Virus record (IMG/VR): IMGVR_UViG_3300027741_000074
Location: 1-57,535 of that record
From: a virus
Reading direction: 5' to 3' (one strand)
Length of the DNA: 57,535 nucleotides
Shown here: in pieces, positions 16,442 through 24,083 of the stretch
How the letters are laid out: each line of letters begins with the position of its first letter
Position numbering within the stretch: the stretch's first letter is position 1
Position numbers and translations under genes: made by a program
The notes under the pieces: model-generated
Told to the model about the DNA's origin: nothing
Seen by the model: the letters and a program-made list of their open reading frames with translations, nothing else
Databases searched by the model: none

Positions 16442-16696
16442 TTACTTCATTGGCTTTTTCATTGCCATCTCAACGGCGGAAGCAAAAGAATTTGGTCCTT
16501 CAGGCATCTCTTTGCCAGTTGCCATTTCCTTTCGTTCAACGGCTTTCTCTTCAGGTGCTTCGACATCTGGAAAGGGGATACCATCTACAGCAATAGGGTA
16601 GAGTTGACCTTCGTCAATCGTGTACGTTGTCATAAGGTCAAAGGTCTCGCCTTTCGGCACTTGGAGACCTTCAGGAATAGGTAGATAGGCAGGCAT
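16442..16696 (-). CDS. small paralogue of the 15909-16271 protein
   Basis: An 84-residue protein beginning MPAYLPIPEGLQVPKGETFDL and ending NSFASAVEMAMKKPMK. These conserved ends, shared with 15909-16271, define an unnamed family in which a short beta-like N-terminal module and an amphipathic C-terminal helix flank a variable acidic linker. Here the linker is short (PEEKAVERKEMATGKE). It follows the decoration-like gene after a 14-bp inverted repeat. A capsid-associated or assembly role is possible. Confidence 0.6.
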   Translation of the reverse strand: MPAYLPIPEGLQVPKGETFDLMTTYTIDEGQLYPIAVDGIPFPDVEAPEEKAVERKEMATGKEMPEGPNSFASAVEMAMKKPMK

Positions 16697-16717
16697 AATT
16701 TAGAAAGGGGTTCCTAC

Positions 16718-16793
16718 ATCCTGTTTCAAGATGCCTGCTGTAAAGATACATAAGGCAAGAGTCTTGAAACAGGATACAGGGTTTAGGGTTTAG
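16718..16793 (-). terminator. 14-bp inverted repeat plus heptamer repeats after the 16790 gene
   Basis: Arms 16718-16731 and 16762-16775 are perfectly complementary over 14 bp around a 30-nt loop that contains an extra TGCCT/AGGCA match. On the coding (minus) strand the stop codon of the upstream gene leads into AAACCCT-AAACCCT-GTATCCT units. There is no long T run, so it may protect or process the transcript instead of terminating it. Confidence 0.5.
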
Positions 16794-17227
16794 TGAGTAC
16801 GGTACCAGTTGGTTCCGTCGCTAAGATAGCGTGCAGTAGTCGCAATAGCAATAACGCTAGTAGCAGATGGCGTGGCCGATGCTGAGGTGTATATGTTGGC
16901 CGAAGGGCTAGTCACAGTAACTGCGCCTGAAGAAGTATTAGCATTCTGAATGATAATGTCACGAAGAACGCCACTAGCCGCAGGAATAGTTGCAGCAGTT
17001 GCAGCAGTACGACCCGAAAAGATAACAAGTCGTGTTGCAACTACAGCACCATCGCCAGCACCAAGAACAACATCGTTAGCACTAACGCCATTGATCTGGT
17101 TCAAAGAAACTTTACGTACTTTAGACGAGCCAGTGCCCGTCAAGTCGTAGATTGGAAGCAAGTCATCGCCAGTTGGCACAGCGATTTGAGCGAGTGTTGG
17201 AAGATCGTCGAGGCTTGGAGGACACAT
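16790..17227 (-). CDS. decoration-like capsid or fibre protein
   Basis: The 145-residue product begins LDDLPTLAQIAVPTGDDLLPIYDLTGTGSSKVRKVSLNQI. This segment is widespread in small phage head and fibre proteins as an attachment motif. The rest is an Ala/Thr/Ser-rich beta domain (RDIIIQNANTSSGAVTVTSPSANIYTSA) ending YLSDGTNWYRTH, typical of small capsid-binding or fibre-tip folds. It follows the major capsid gene directly, after a strong hairpin, which supports a capsid decoration role. Confidence 0.65.
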   Translation of the reverse strand: MCPPSLDDLPTLAQIAVPTGDDLLPIYDLTGTGSSKVRKVSLNQINGVSANDVVLGAGDGAVVATRLVIFSGRTAATAATIPAASGVLRDIIIQNANTSSGAVTVTSPSANIYTSASATPSATSVIAIATTARYLSDGTNWYRTH

Positions 17228-17252
17228 AAGTTTTAAGTAGGTAAAAGATGAA

Positions 17253-17287
17253 GCTAAGGGGTATCCTTTTTAGGGATACCCCTTAGC
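17253..17287 (-). terminator. 14-bp hairpin between capsid and decoration-like genes
   Basis: Arms 17253-17266 and 17274-17287 pair perfectly over 14 bp with a 7-nt loop. On the minus strand the hairpin lies 10 nt after the capsid stop codon. It would reduce read-through or stabilise the abundant capsid mRNA, so the decoration-like gene is expected to be made in lower amount. No long T run follows it. Confidence 0.7.
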
Positions 17288-17296
17288 GTTTAGGGT

Positions 17297-18583
17297 TTAG
17301 GCAGCAGGAGTGGTGCTGGTGCGCTTGAAGAGGATCACGTAACCGAATTCGGTTTTGATCGGCTTCGTTGCGCTAGCAAGAACGCCACGGAAGAATCCAA
17401 TTGTGCCATCAGGATTGAGGTCAACTGAAGGAATGTTCTTCCAGTTGAACTTACCACGATAGTTGACGGGATCGAAGGTCAGACCGTTAGAGCCAGAGAT
17501 AGGCTCAGGGATCTGGCTCTCCATAACGTCCATGTGGAGCACGTAGGCTGCTTCATAGCCAGCAGTTTCATACGAGGTATTGAGGGTGATAACACCACTC
17601 GTTGCAGTATAAGGCTGGACACGAGTAAGGGTTCCAGAACCAGAGTCCGTCGAGTGCGTGAAGCGAGGAGCAAGGTCATCAATCAAGTGATAGAAACCAC
17701 GGAAAGACTTCTCGATACCCAACGGTGCGATCAGATCGCTGACCTTAGAATTGTTGTAGCGAACGTCGTCGCGGAAACCAGCTTCAGTTTGCAACGCGTA
17801 GGAAAGTTCCGACGAGCAGACAAGGGCAAAGACAGGACGAGCATTCTCACGACCGTAAGCGTTCGTTCCAGCACCTGCACGAACCAACTTGAAGTAGATC
17901 GAATCGAGGATCTTGTTCGATCCATTAGCTGTAGGAGCAACAACAGTAGAACCACCAGTAGCCGTTCCTTCGTAGGAAGTAGAGGTAGTAGACGAAGTAG
18001 CAAGACAGACAACAAGGTTACCAGAAACCTTGTCATATTGATCGCGATAACGCTCTTCCCACGAATACTTCGTAGAATCCGTCATGGCATCCATGATGGC
18101 GCGAAGTTGTTCGGTACGGTAAGCAGCAAAGCGGAGGTCTTCCACGTTGATCTTAGGGGATTCAACGGTAGCGCGTTCCAGTGAGTACTGTTTGAGTTGG
18201 CGACCGAAAGCAACGAAGCTCTTGCCCGTACCAGCACCGATATTGGTATCTTGCGCTCCAGTCAGAATCTGATCGAGAGTGCTTGAGGTAGTAATCGAAG
18301 CAGCAGAATCACCGCCGATACCAGTCCAGACTGAACTGCCAGCAAGCGTAGAGCCGTTAGCGGTAGTAGTGGGGAGGGCGCGGTCGTAAATCAGCGTGCC
18401 AAGGGTGTAGCCCATTCCATCAGGGAATGAGGTCTGCTTGATGAGATCCATCCACGGAGACGTGTGGAGGGTACGACGATAGATGTCTTGACCGATACGG
18501 TTAGCCTCTTGAGTGAGGATCGTGTCGATTGCGGTAGTCGAATTAGTAGGATTCGAGAAAGTTTGTCCAGCGTTTACAGCCAT
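17297..18583 (-). CDS. major capsid protein
   Basis: The 428-residue protein has the features of HK97-fold capsids of podovirus-like phages: a helical N-arm (TTAIDTILTQEANRIGQDIYRRTLHTSPWMDLIK), an E-loop-like Gly/Ser-rich region (TTTANGSTLAGSSVWTGIGGD), a long spine-helix candidate near residues 145-170 (DLRFAAYRTEQLRAIMDAMTDSTKYSWEERYRDQYDKVSG) and a beta-rich P/A-domain ending GYVILFKRTSTTPAA. Its place after portal and scaffold, and its codon-rich, evenly composed reading frame, agree with this. No maturation protease is seen. Its stop codon is part of a heptamer repeat. Confidence 0.85.
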   Translation of the reverse strand: MAVNAGQTFSNPTNSTTAIDTILTQEANRIGQDIYRRTLHTSPWMDLIKQTSFPDGMGYTLGTLIYDRALPTTTANGSTLAGSSVWTGIGGDSAASITTSSTLDQILTGAQDTNIGAGTGKSFVAFGRQLKQYSLERATVESPKINVEDLRFAAYRTEQLRAIMDAMTDSTKYSWEERYRDQYDKVSGNLVVCLATSSTTSTSYEGTATGGSTVVAPTANGSNKILDSIYFKLVRAGAGTNAYGRENARPVFALVCSSELSYALQTEAGFRDDVRYNNSKVSDLIAPLGIEKSFRGFYHLIDDLAPRFTHSTDSGSGTLTRVQPYTATSGVITLNTSYETAGYEAAYVLHMDVMESQIPEPISGSNGLTFDPVNYRGKFNWKNIPSVDLNPDGTIGFFRGVLASATKPIKTEFGYVILFKRTSTTPAA

Positions 18584-18778
18584 AAGAGTAGTTAGTTAAG
18601 AAGTTAAAAGGTTGTTGAAAGTTAAAGAAGAATACACGGTTGTCGCAGAAGCAGGCGACAGGCGCATAGGCCCAAGCTTCAAGTAACCCTTACATCCACT
18701 CTACTACTAGAACCAAGTTTTCCCTTTCGGGACGGCATGGAGCGAGCCGATAGCTTCGTAAAATTTCAGGTCGAGAGA

Positions 18779-18827
18779 AGCTTCGTATAAAATTGATTAC
18801 TTGTCAACTCAAATTTTATACGAAGCT
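18779..18827. repeat. 16-bp perfect inverted repeat between scaffold and capsid genes
   Basis: Arms 18779-18794 and 18812-18827 (AGCTTCGTATAAAATT and complement) flank a 17-nt loop. A third partial copy, AGCTTCGTAAAATTT, lies just to the left near 18752-18766. On the minus strand it follows the scaffold stop by 12 nt and precedes the capsid start by about 200 nt. The 255-bp gap 18584-18838 holds no gene that I can support; this structure and a small TCCC-TTTC-GGGA hairpin are its only features. It is probably a processing or regulatory site separating scaffold and capsid mRNA. Confidence 0.6.
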
Positions 18828-18838
18828 GTAACTTTTAT

Positions 18839-19957
18839 TTAGCCGCCGAAGGCAGCAGCAACGGCATCGACAAAGGATTTGCCATCCAATGCAGCAGGGG
18901 CAGAGCTACTATTGAGCGATCCGCCGCCTGCTTTAGGTGCGGAGCGGTCGTAGTCTGCAAGGCGAGAGGTCAAGGAATCAATCTCCTTTTGCAGGTTAAT
19001 GTACTGAGCGGCCATCTTTGGCAGTAGCTTTGCAGCCATAGCCTGATAGGTTCCAGTTACAGGATCAAGCGACGATGGATCAAGCTGTGCGGCTTCGTTT
19101 GCCATTGCGGCTAAGTCAACACCCTCAACGCCGCTAAGGAATGCCAGTTTATTCTGTAGCTTACTGGCTACGGCATTAGCTGCTTCTTGGCGTTGTTGAA
19201 CACGCGCAACAAGATGTTGCTGCTGTTGTTGTGCTTCAAGTTGTTCAGCTTCACGCAACGCCGCTTCAGAGTTCTCCTGTAGGATTTGACGCTGTTGTAG
19301 GATAGGCTGGGTCTCCTCAATGATTTTGTAGATGCGGAACTTGTCCCGATCACTAGCGTTAGCAAGCAGTTCAGAGAGTTGTTCTTCCTGCATGGCTTCA
19401 TCGCTATTGGCGATAGCTTCAATCAAAAGGTTGGAATCAACTGAATACTTCTCAGCAATCGCATCGGCTTCGGAGACAAGCTGCATGAGCGGCTGCTCGA
19501 CAAGTTGCTTGTACGCCTGACTCTGCTCAAGTTTACTGATAACCATTTGCTGCTCATACTCAGCAACACGGTCTTGTAGTTGCTGGTACTCAGGATTATT
19601 GGCAAGGGCTTCAAGCTCCTGCAAACGACTGGATTGTTGCGTTGAACTCTGCTCAAGCTCTTCGGCACGAGTCTTGTAGGTCTTCAACTCAGCCTTGAGT
19701 TCTTTGAACCTACGTGCTGCTTGGGGAGTCCAGTCCTTCGCGTCGTCTCCGAAATCAAGATCCGAGAGGGGGTCGTTAGATTGCGGTGTTTCGATTGGGG
19801 TCTCAATTACTGCTTCAGCAGCAGGCGTTGGGGTTTCAATCTGTGGGTTATCCAATGAATCGAAGAACGAATCAAGGGACTCTACAAACCCACCGTTGTC
19901 GGTAGGGGCGGACTCCATTGACGGAGCTTCAGTTGGTACGGCTTCAGGTGCGCTCAT
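18839..19957 (-). CDS. capsid scaffolding protein
   Basis: The 372-residue protein is acidic and low in aromatics. The first 70 residues are Glu/Pro/Thr-rich and disordered-looking. Residues 75-260 form long coiled coils (FKELKAELKTYKTRAEELEQSS, EAALREAEQLEAQQQQQHLVARVQQRQEAANAV), and the C terminus is a short helix (DGKSFVDAVAAAFGG) of the type that contacts the capsid protein. Length, composition and position directly before the major capsid gene are those of scaffolding proteins of phages with separate scaffolds. Confidence 0.8.
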   Translation of the reverse strand: MSAPEAVPTEAPSMESAPTDNGGFVESLDSFFDSLDNPQIETPTPAAEAVIETPIETPQSNDPLSDLDFGDDAKDWTPQAARRFKELKAELKTYKTRAEELEQSSTQQSSRLQELEALANNPEYQQLQDRVAEYEQQMVISKLEQSQAYKQLVEQPLMQLVSEADAIAEKYSVDSNLLIEAIANSDEAMQEEQLSELLANASDRDKFRIYKIIEETQPILQQRQILQENSEAALREAEQLEAQQQQQHLVARVQQRQEAANAVASKLQNKLAFLSGVEGVDLAAMANEAAQLDPSSLDPVTGTYQAMAAKLLPKMAAQYINLQKEIDSLTSRLADYDRSAPKAGGGSLNSSSAPAALDGKSFVDAVAAAFGG

Positions 19958-19973
19958 AATTTATGGTAGGAGA

Positions 19974-20264
19974 TTATTCAATGTGTGACCACTCTTCAGG
20001 TACCGTGGTGCGTGACGTTGGAGGCTTAGTCAGCTTTTGCAGATCACGGTAGAAATCATTGTACCCGCCTAACCAGCACATACGATTTTCATTATTCACG
20101 CCACTTACAATAGTAGAGTAAGTCGGCTGTGCAGCGTTGGTCAGAGTAGCACAAGCAAGCTGATAGATGGGGTCATTAAGGATTTCCCTTAGTCTTTCAA
20201 TAGCGGCAAGATCATTGAACCAGTGGTCCAACTGCTTAGGTACAGTAGCTTTGCGAGCAGGCAT
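19974..20264 (-). CDS. small head-assembly protein, 96 residues
   Basis: The protein has a basic start (MPARKATVPKQLDHWF), a helical middle (DLAAIERLREILNDPIYQLACATLTNAA) and a short aromatic segment (CWLGGYNDFYRDLQKL). It lies between portal and scaffold, where phages often encode a small head-completion or packaging cofactor. A promoter-like sequence ends 6 nt before its ATG, so scaffold and capsid may be expressed from here at a level independent of portal. Family not recognised. Confidence 0.65.
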   Translation of the reverse strand: MPARKATVPKQLDHWFNDLAAIERLREILNDPIYQLACATLTNAAQPTYSTIVSGVNNENRMCWLGGYNDFYRDLQKLTKPPTSRTTVPEEWSHIE

Positions 20265-20270
20265 GAATGA

Positions 20271-20299
20271 ATAAAACCACGGAGTTCGCGGTTTGTCAA
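20271..20299 (-). promoter_or_regulatory. leaderless-type promoter driving the head genes
   Basis: On the minus strand TTGACA (20294-20299), a 17-bp spacer and TTTTAT (20271-20276) end 6 nt before the ATG at 20264. The -35 box lies in the gap just after the portal stop codon. It would give the small head protein, scaffold and capsid a strong separate transcript. Confidence 0.5.
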
Positions 20300-20308
20300 A
20301 TAATTTAT

Positions 20309-22564
20309 TTAGCTAGTTGCGTTGCCTGAAAGCTTCAATGCGCGTTCAGCATCCTTCAAAGCAAGATCCTGATCTGCTTTGGCTTGCTTAATCTGCATCT
20401 CGATCTGCGCCTTCTGTTGGGCAATCTGCATCTTGAGTTGATGCTCTTGCATCTTCATTTCCGTAGGAGACTGGCCTGCTGGCTGTCCTTCTTGCGGCTG
20501 CTGCCCTTCGGCTTGACCTGCTTCCATAGCCTTGCGTTGCTCGGCTTGCAGCTTACGGTTGAAGTTAGTGATGATCTCTTGCGCGATCTGCATCAGTTGG
20601 TTGGACTCAGCGACTTGCGCCCTTGCCGACGGATCGGCAGAGAGGTACTGCAAGTGTTCCCCGCAATGCTGGAAGATTGCCTCAACCAACGGAAGAGCTT
20701 GCATCGGATCGACCTCGCCTGAATCAATGCCAGCAACAAGTTGTTGCAGCAAAGGATTGTGGATGCGTAGGTGCATTCCGTGTAGCTCACTATCGAGAAC
20801 GGTAACAGGTTGGCCTGATTGCATTGCTTGATTTTCGAGCATAGCGATCTTCGCATCAACAGTCATTCGTGGCTCTGGATTTGCTGGCGCGTAGCGATCA
20901 ACAAGGTCACGACCAACCCGTTCCGAAGTGATGTCGCGGATCAAGTTACGACGACCTACTTCATCGTAGCTGCCAGCAATTTGATTAAGCTCACGGAGAG
21001 CGAGCAAACGGTTGGCAGCAGAGCCAGCACCGATTGCCCTTACAGCAACAGTCTTGTTGTGATCAATCGACTTGATGATCTGTTCGGTCACGCCACGTTC
21101 AGCGCAACGGGCAAAGAATGCCTTAGTACGATCATTACGCCTAGGACTGCTCACAGCGCGTCGTACGACCTCCTTGAGGAGTCGTGACCAGCTAGAGTAA
21201 AACAGATTGATTGTAGAGCCTGTCAGGCGTGAAGAAACGGCAAGGTCGTGTTCGGTCTGAAGCTGGTTACGGTAAGGGGAAGATTGGTTGCCGTACGTCG
21301 ATACCAAATCGACATTGGCTGCAAGCTGACTCTGCAAATCGTTTAGTGCAGGAACCATGTTCTGAGACAGGTTCGGTGCAGCCTTCTCGATCACCTTCAC
21401 GTTAGGTGAGAGGATCGAATACGGACCGTACATCGTAAACGACAAGTCCTCAAGCGCACGCTGCGTCTCAGGCTGGATCATCACTGCGCCAGACATCATC
21501 GCGCTATCGAGCATCTGGCAACGGATACGGTTGCTTGTCTGGACGTGATTGAAAATGCGGTGGCCTAAGCCTCTAACAGAATGGTACGTGCCGTTTGTTC
21601 CTACGCCGTACGAGAACATCACATAGGCTTGTTCGGGCTTGTCAAACATCGACGTTTGTTTGAACATGAAGGACTTCGGAGTCTCTTCGGCAAACATGAG
21701 TAGCGAGACAGAGCCATCGAACTCACGCACCCACATGTGAACGACTTGAACGGTCGTGTTCTCTAAACCAGTATAGAGGTCATTGTTCTTCATCTCGCGT
21801 TGGGTCACTTCCCAATCTGCGTAGGTGTTGCTGCCGTTACGGCCTGACGTGCGTGCGTTCTTGACGATGACACGTTTGACTTCCTCTACGTCCCAGCCGA
21901 TCTTCGCTGCGGCTTCAGGATTCTTGATGAAGGCGTAGAGTTCGTGTAAGAGGTACTGACGACGGGCACAAGCCACTTCGACGTACTCTTCGGATGCAGG
22001 GGTTTGACGTGGGATCAGGAAGTCGCCCAAACCACAAACACGGAAGTTCCAATTGTGTGGGTCTTCAAAGTAAGCAACGCCCACGCCGTGCTTTGTGAAC
22101 TCAGTGCAAAGCCTAAGGTAGCTGCTGTGGAACTCGGGCCACTCTCGCAACATCTGCGTCAACTCTTCGGCAATAATGTCGTTCGCGTCTTGCCGTGCGG
22201 CAGGATCGCCCAACTGCGTCTTGACGTGCATCAGCTTGTCAAGCGAGGTGTAGAGGTCAACGTAGGCGGACATCGACACGTCAAGGTATCGCTGCGCCTC
22301 GCCGAAGTTTAGGTTCGTACGATTGCCTTGGCCTGTCGAGTACAGAACCCTTTGATCATACGGCGGCGCACCATCAAACATAGCATCAGTACGCGCACGA
22401 TTACTTGAAGACTTTTCATCTGCTTTTCGGAGTGTGTCGTAAATCGAACGCGCAGCTTTCACGTCACGCAACCGCGATTCAGGCGGCGTAAGCGTATCGG
22501 GATCAAGGTTCAACAAGTCAAACTCGTTGAGACCTGAAGGTGTCACTGGCGGATTATTCGTCAC
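20309..22564 (-). CDS. portal (head-tail connector) protein
   Basis: The 751-residue product starts at GTG and has the layout of podovirus-type portals: an N-terminal region with SIYDTLRKADEKSSSNRARTDAMFDGAPPYD, a long alpha/beta body with IHNPLLQQL and a MRNRIRCQMLDSAMM-like stem/channel segment (HRIFNHVQTSNRIRCQMLDSA). The C-terminal 100 residues are Gln-rich coiled coil (MKMQEHQLKMQIAQQKAQIEM), as in the barrel and crown of short-tailed phage portals. The GTG is supported by a promoter-like sequence ending 7 nt upstream. Confidence 0.8.
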   Translation of the reverse strand: MTNNPPVTPSGLNEFDLLNLDPDTLTPPESRLRDVKAARSIYDTLRKADEKSSSNRARTDAMFDGAPPYDQRVLYSTGQGNRTNLNFGEAQRYLDVSMSAYVDLYTSLDKLMHVKTQLGDPAARQDANDIIAEELTQMLREWPEFHSSYLRLCTEFTKHGVGVAYFEDPHNWNFRVCGLGDFLIPRQTPASEEYVEVACARRQYLLHELYAFIKNPEAAAKIGWDVEEVKRVIVKNARTSGRNGSNTYADWEVTQREMKNNDLYTGLENTTVQVVHMWVREFDGSVSLLMFAEETPKSFMFKQTSMFDKPEQAYVMFSYGVGTNGTYHSVRGLGHRIFNHVQTSNRIRCQMLDSAMMSGAVMIQPETQRALEDLSFTMYGPYSILSPNVKVIEKAAPNLSQNMVPALNDLQSQLAANVDLVSTYGNQSSPYRNQLQTEHDLAVSSRLTGSTINLFYSSWSRLLKEVVRRAVSSPRRNDRTKAFFARCAERGVTEQIIKSIDHNKTVAVRAIGAGSAANRLLALRELNQIAGSYDEVGRRNLIRDITSERVGRDLVDRYAPANPEPRMTVDAKIAMLENQAMQSGQPVTVLDSELHGMHLRIHNPLLQQLVAGIDSGEVDPMQALPLVEAIFQHCGEHLQYLSADPSARAQVAESNQLMQIAQEIITNFNRKLQAEQRKAMEAGQAEGQQPQEGQPAGQSPTEMKMQEHQLKMQIAQQKAQIEMQIKQAKADQDLALKDAERALKLSGNATS

Positions 22565-22571
22565 AGGTTGG

Positions 22572-22600
22572 ATAGTGGGGTTAGTTATTCAGAAAGTCAA
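22572..22600 (-). promoter_or_regulatory. leaderless-type promoter for the portal gene
   Basis: On the minus strand TTGACT (22595-22600), a 17-bp spacer and CACTAT (22572-22577) end 7 nt before the GTG at 22564. The TGA inside the -35 box is the stop codon of the upstream gene. The -10 match is weak; the main support is its geometry, shared with the other sites. Confidence 0.4.
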
Positions 22601-23154
22601 GAAATTGTTTCTGCGTCTCCAAAGATGCTGATGACGAGTTTCTTGATCGGCAAACGCTTCCGCTTACCGTCATCGTCCGTTAGCTGTACGCACCACTGAT
22701 GGCCGCGAGGATGGATGACAGGCGTGACACGATGTTGCATACCTGCTGTGCGTCCTCTTGACGCAGGCTGGACGCGGAACACAGAGCCGTCAGAGGCAAT
22801 GGCATATTTCGAGTAGTTCGGGATTACGGTGAGGTCAAGTGGTGTAGTCATATCGGAGTCGATCTTAGGGGCGTATGGCAGCTTGTCAATTTCTTTCTGA
22901 ATTATTCTTCGGATGGGCTTGCGTCTACGACGTATCGGAAACAGGTCAGATACAAACCGCTCGTTCTTTGGTTTCTTATGTTTCAGTCTAAGGTGATTGG
23001 TCTCATGGTATCGCGTGACTCTCGTTAAACGAATCAACTCAAACCGCTCACGCGGAACCCAACGCTCACCGCCCTTGCAAGATGGGTGATAGCCCACAAA
23101 AACAAAACCATCCTCTCTTGTGTCGCCGTGGCGTAATCGTCGTGCAGTCTCCAT
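22597..23154 (-). CDS. NUMOD4-like DNA-binding protein without HNH domain
   Basis: The 185-residue protein is very basic. Its C-terminal 80 residues (DLTVIPNYSKYAIASDGSVFRVQP ... VTPVIHPRGHQWCVQLTDDDGKRKRLPIKKLVISIF) match the NUMOD4-type module that precedes the HNH domain in homing-type endonucleases, but the protein stops there and no HNH follows. The first half holds VPRERFELIRLTRV and an Arg/Lys block. It may be a relic of a homing endonuclease or a regulator using its DNA-binding part. The start at 23154 is chosen because a promoter ends 7 nt upstream; an earlier in-frame start at 23190 lies inside that promoter. Confidence 0.65.
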   Translation of the reverse strand: METARRLRHGDTREDGFVFVGYHPSCKGGERWVPRERFELIRLTRVTRYHETNHLRLKHKKPKNERFVSDLFPIRRRRKPIRRIIQKEIDKLPYAPKIDSDMTTPLDLTVIPNYSKYAIASDGSVFRVQPASRGRTAGMQHRVTPVIHPRGHQWCVQLTDDDGKRKRLPIKKLVISIFGDAETIS

Positions 23155-23161
23155 AAGCAAA

Positions 23162-23190
23162 ACGGTACGGCAAAACCCAAAACCCGTCAA
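23162..23190 (-). promoter_or_regulatory. leaderless-type promoter for the NUMOD4-like gene
   Basis: On the minus strand TTGACG (23185-23190), a 17-bp spacer and TACCGT (23162-23167) end 7 nt before the ATG at 23154. It is the most upstream such site of the 23-kb minus-strand block, 48 bp from copy 1 of the 129-bp repeat. Confidence 0.55.
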
Positions 23191-23237
23191 GTATTTTGTT
23201 CAATTAAAATAATAATGTGAATTACCGTTAGTATAAA

Positions 23238-23366
23238 CCTTATAAATACTCTTTCCTTTAGGTAATTCATATTATCTCAATAATTCAGTTAATTGAAATT
23301 TAATTGAATTATTGATTTACATTGAATTACAGTGTTCTGGGAAACTCTTCAGATTTTTCTCCCGTG
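23238..23366. repeat. 129-bp nested inverted-repeat element, copy 1
   Basis: This AT-rich element recurs at 50252-50379 with strong overall similarity. It begins TATAAATACTCT, contains an outer palindrome GTAATTCA (23262-23269) / TGAATTAC (23323-23330) and an inner one, CAATAATTCA (23278-23287) / TGAATTATTG (23305-23314), and ends GGGAAACTCTTCAGATTTT. It could extrude as a cruciform. It lies upstream of the first minus-strand structural block. Function unknown; origin of replication, regulator-binding site or transcription terminator are options. Confidence 0.75.
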
Positions 23367-23403
23367 CTGAAAGTCCTCTCAAATTATTTCTGACTGACAC
23401 TTT

Positions 23404-23429
23404 AACCCTGAATCCTGTATCCTAAACCC
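23404..23429 (+). repeat. heptanucleotide array (GAATCCT-type), four units
   Basis: The units AACCCT, GAATCCT, GTATCCT, AAACCC follow each other in 7-bp phase. This is one of many short arrays of the same degenerate heptamer in the window (see the larger array at 24624-24690). Confidence 0.6.
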
Positions 23430-23483
23430 GCGATGCGAACCGTGCGTCTGCGTCTGCGCGAGTGCTTAAATCTGCTAGATAAC

Positions 23484-23497
23484 TGTTAGATCTAACA
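23484..23497. promoter_or_regulatory. 14-bp perfect palindrome, operator-like
   Basis: TGTTAGATCTAACA is perfectly symmetrical with no spacer, and a half-site-like TACTAACAG follows 4 bp later. It lies in the non-coding stretch 23155-23584 between the 129-bp repeat and a terminator. A dimeric repressor-type binding site is possible; no such regulator is evident in the window. Confidence 0.4.
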
Positions 23498-23509
23498 TAA
23501 TACTAACAG

Positions 23510-23537
23510 AAAAGGCACCACTTTCGTGATGCCTTTT
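23510..23537 (-). terminator. bidirectional intrinsic terminator
   Basis: AAAAGGCA (23510-23517) pairs with TGCCTTTT (23530-23537), with an inner CAC/GTG match, giving a stem with T runs on both strands. It lies 48 nt after the stop of the 23585-23812 gene on the minus strand and would also end rightward transcripts. Confidence 0.7.
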
Positions 23538-23584
23538 CGCTGATTCCTGTATCTTGCTACAGGATTAAGGGTACAGGGTGCAGG

Positions 23585-23812
23585 TTACGCGCTTTTCGCG
23601 TCGTTATAGCGTAACCGTTTGCGATCCAGTAGCTTCTGACGGTTTGTCAAGTAGTAATTTCGCTGATAATTGCGATTTTTTTCTTGCTTTTCAGGATTTA
23701 ACTCCGCTTCAAGCTCCCTTTTTCGGCGCAAATCGCCCTTTTTGGCTTCATAATACGCCTTCTGGTACTCTTTGCGAGCCTCTTTGTTCCTATCGTAGTA
23801 GCTTTTGTCCAT
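23585..23812 (-). CDS. small, highly charged helical protein
   Basis: The 75-residue protein reads MDKSYYDRNKEARKEYQKAYYEAK and continues with alternating basic and acidic residues and repeated YY/NYxxNYY pairs (NRNYQRNYYLTNRQKLLDRKR). This YxxK/R-type repeat pattern is common in small phage proteins that precede HNH or GIY-YIG nucleases and probably bind nucleic acid along one helix. The start at 23812 is preferred over an upstream TTG. It is the only gene in the 23155-24114 region and is followed by a terminator. Confidence 0.55.
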   Translation of the reverse strand: MDKSYYDRNKEARKEYQKAYYEAKKGDLRRKRELEAELNPEKQEKNRNYQRNYYLTNRQKLLDRKRLRYNDAKSA

Positions 23813-23835
23813 AGAATTTTGCGTGTGCGACCCCC

Positions 23836-23864
23836 ATTCTGCCAATTCTTTGCTTATCCGTCAA
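23836..23864 (-). promoter_or_regulatory. promoter for the 23585-23812 gene
   Basis: On the minus strand TTGACG (23859-23864), a 17-bp spacer and CAGAAT (23836-23841, four of six consensus bases). Transcription should begin about 17 nt before the ATG at 23812, so unlike its relatives this one gives a short leader. Confidence 0.45.
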
Positions 23865-23936
23865 CCTCAATTATTTTTTTCTCACGTAGTTACCTATCGG
23901 TACCGCCCCTGCAAAAAACATGCCACCCCCACCCGT

Positions 23937-24000
23937 AGCCTGTACCCTGATTCCTGCATCTTGTGCCTGATTCCGATGACGGATACAGGATACAGGGTTC
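23937..24000. repeat. inverted clusters of the heptamer family
   Basis: Units of the GTACCCT/GATTCCT/GCATCTT type run on the plus strand and then reverse (GGATACAGGATACAGGGTT), so the cluster can fold on itself. It lies in the 23813-24114 gap, which otherwise holds no supported gene and only the TAGTTA/TAACTA hairpin at 24064-24082. Confidence 0.5.
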
Positions 24001-24083
24001 TTGCTGCATGATCCATGCGCGGGGCGAGGACGGGGCTATTCCCTAGTCTATGAAGGGTGACGCTAGTTAAGTTACCTAACTAA

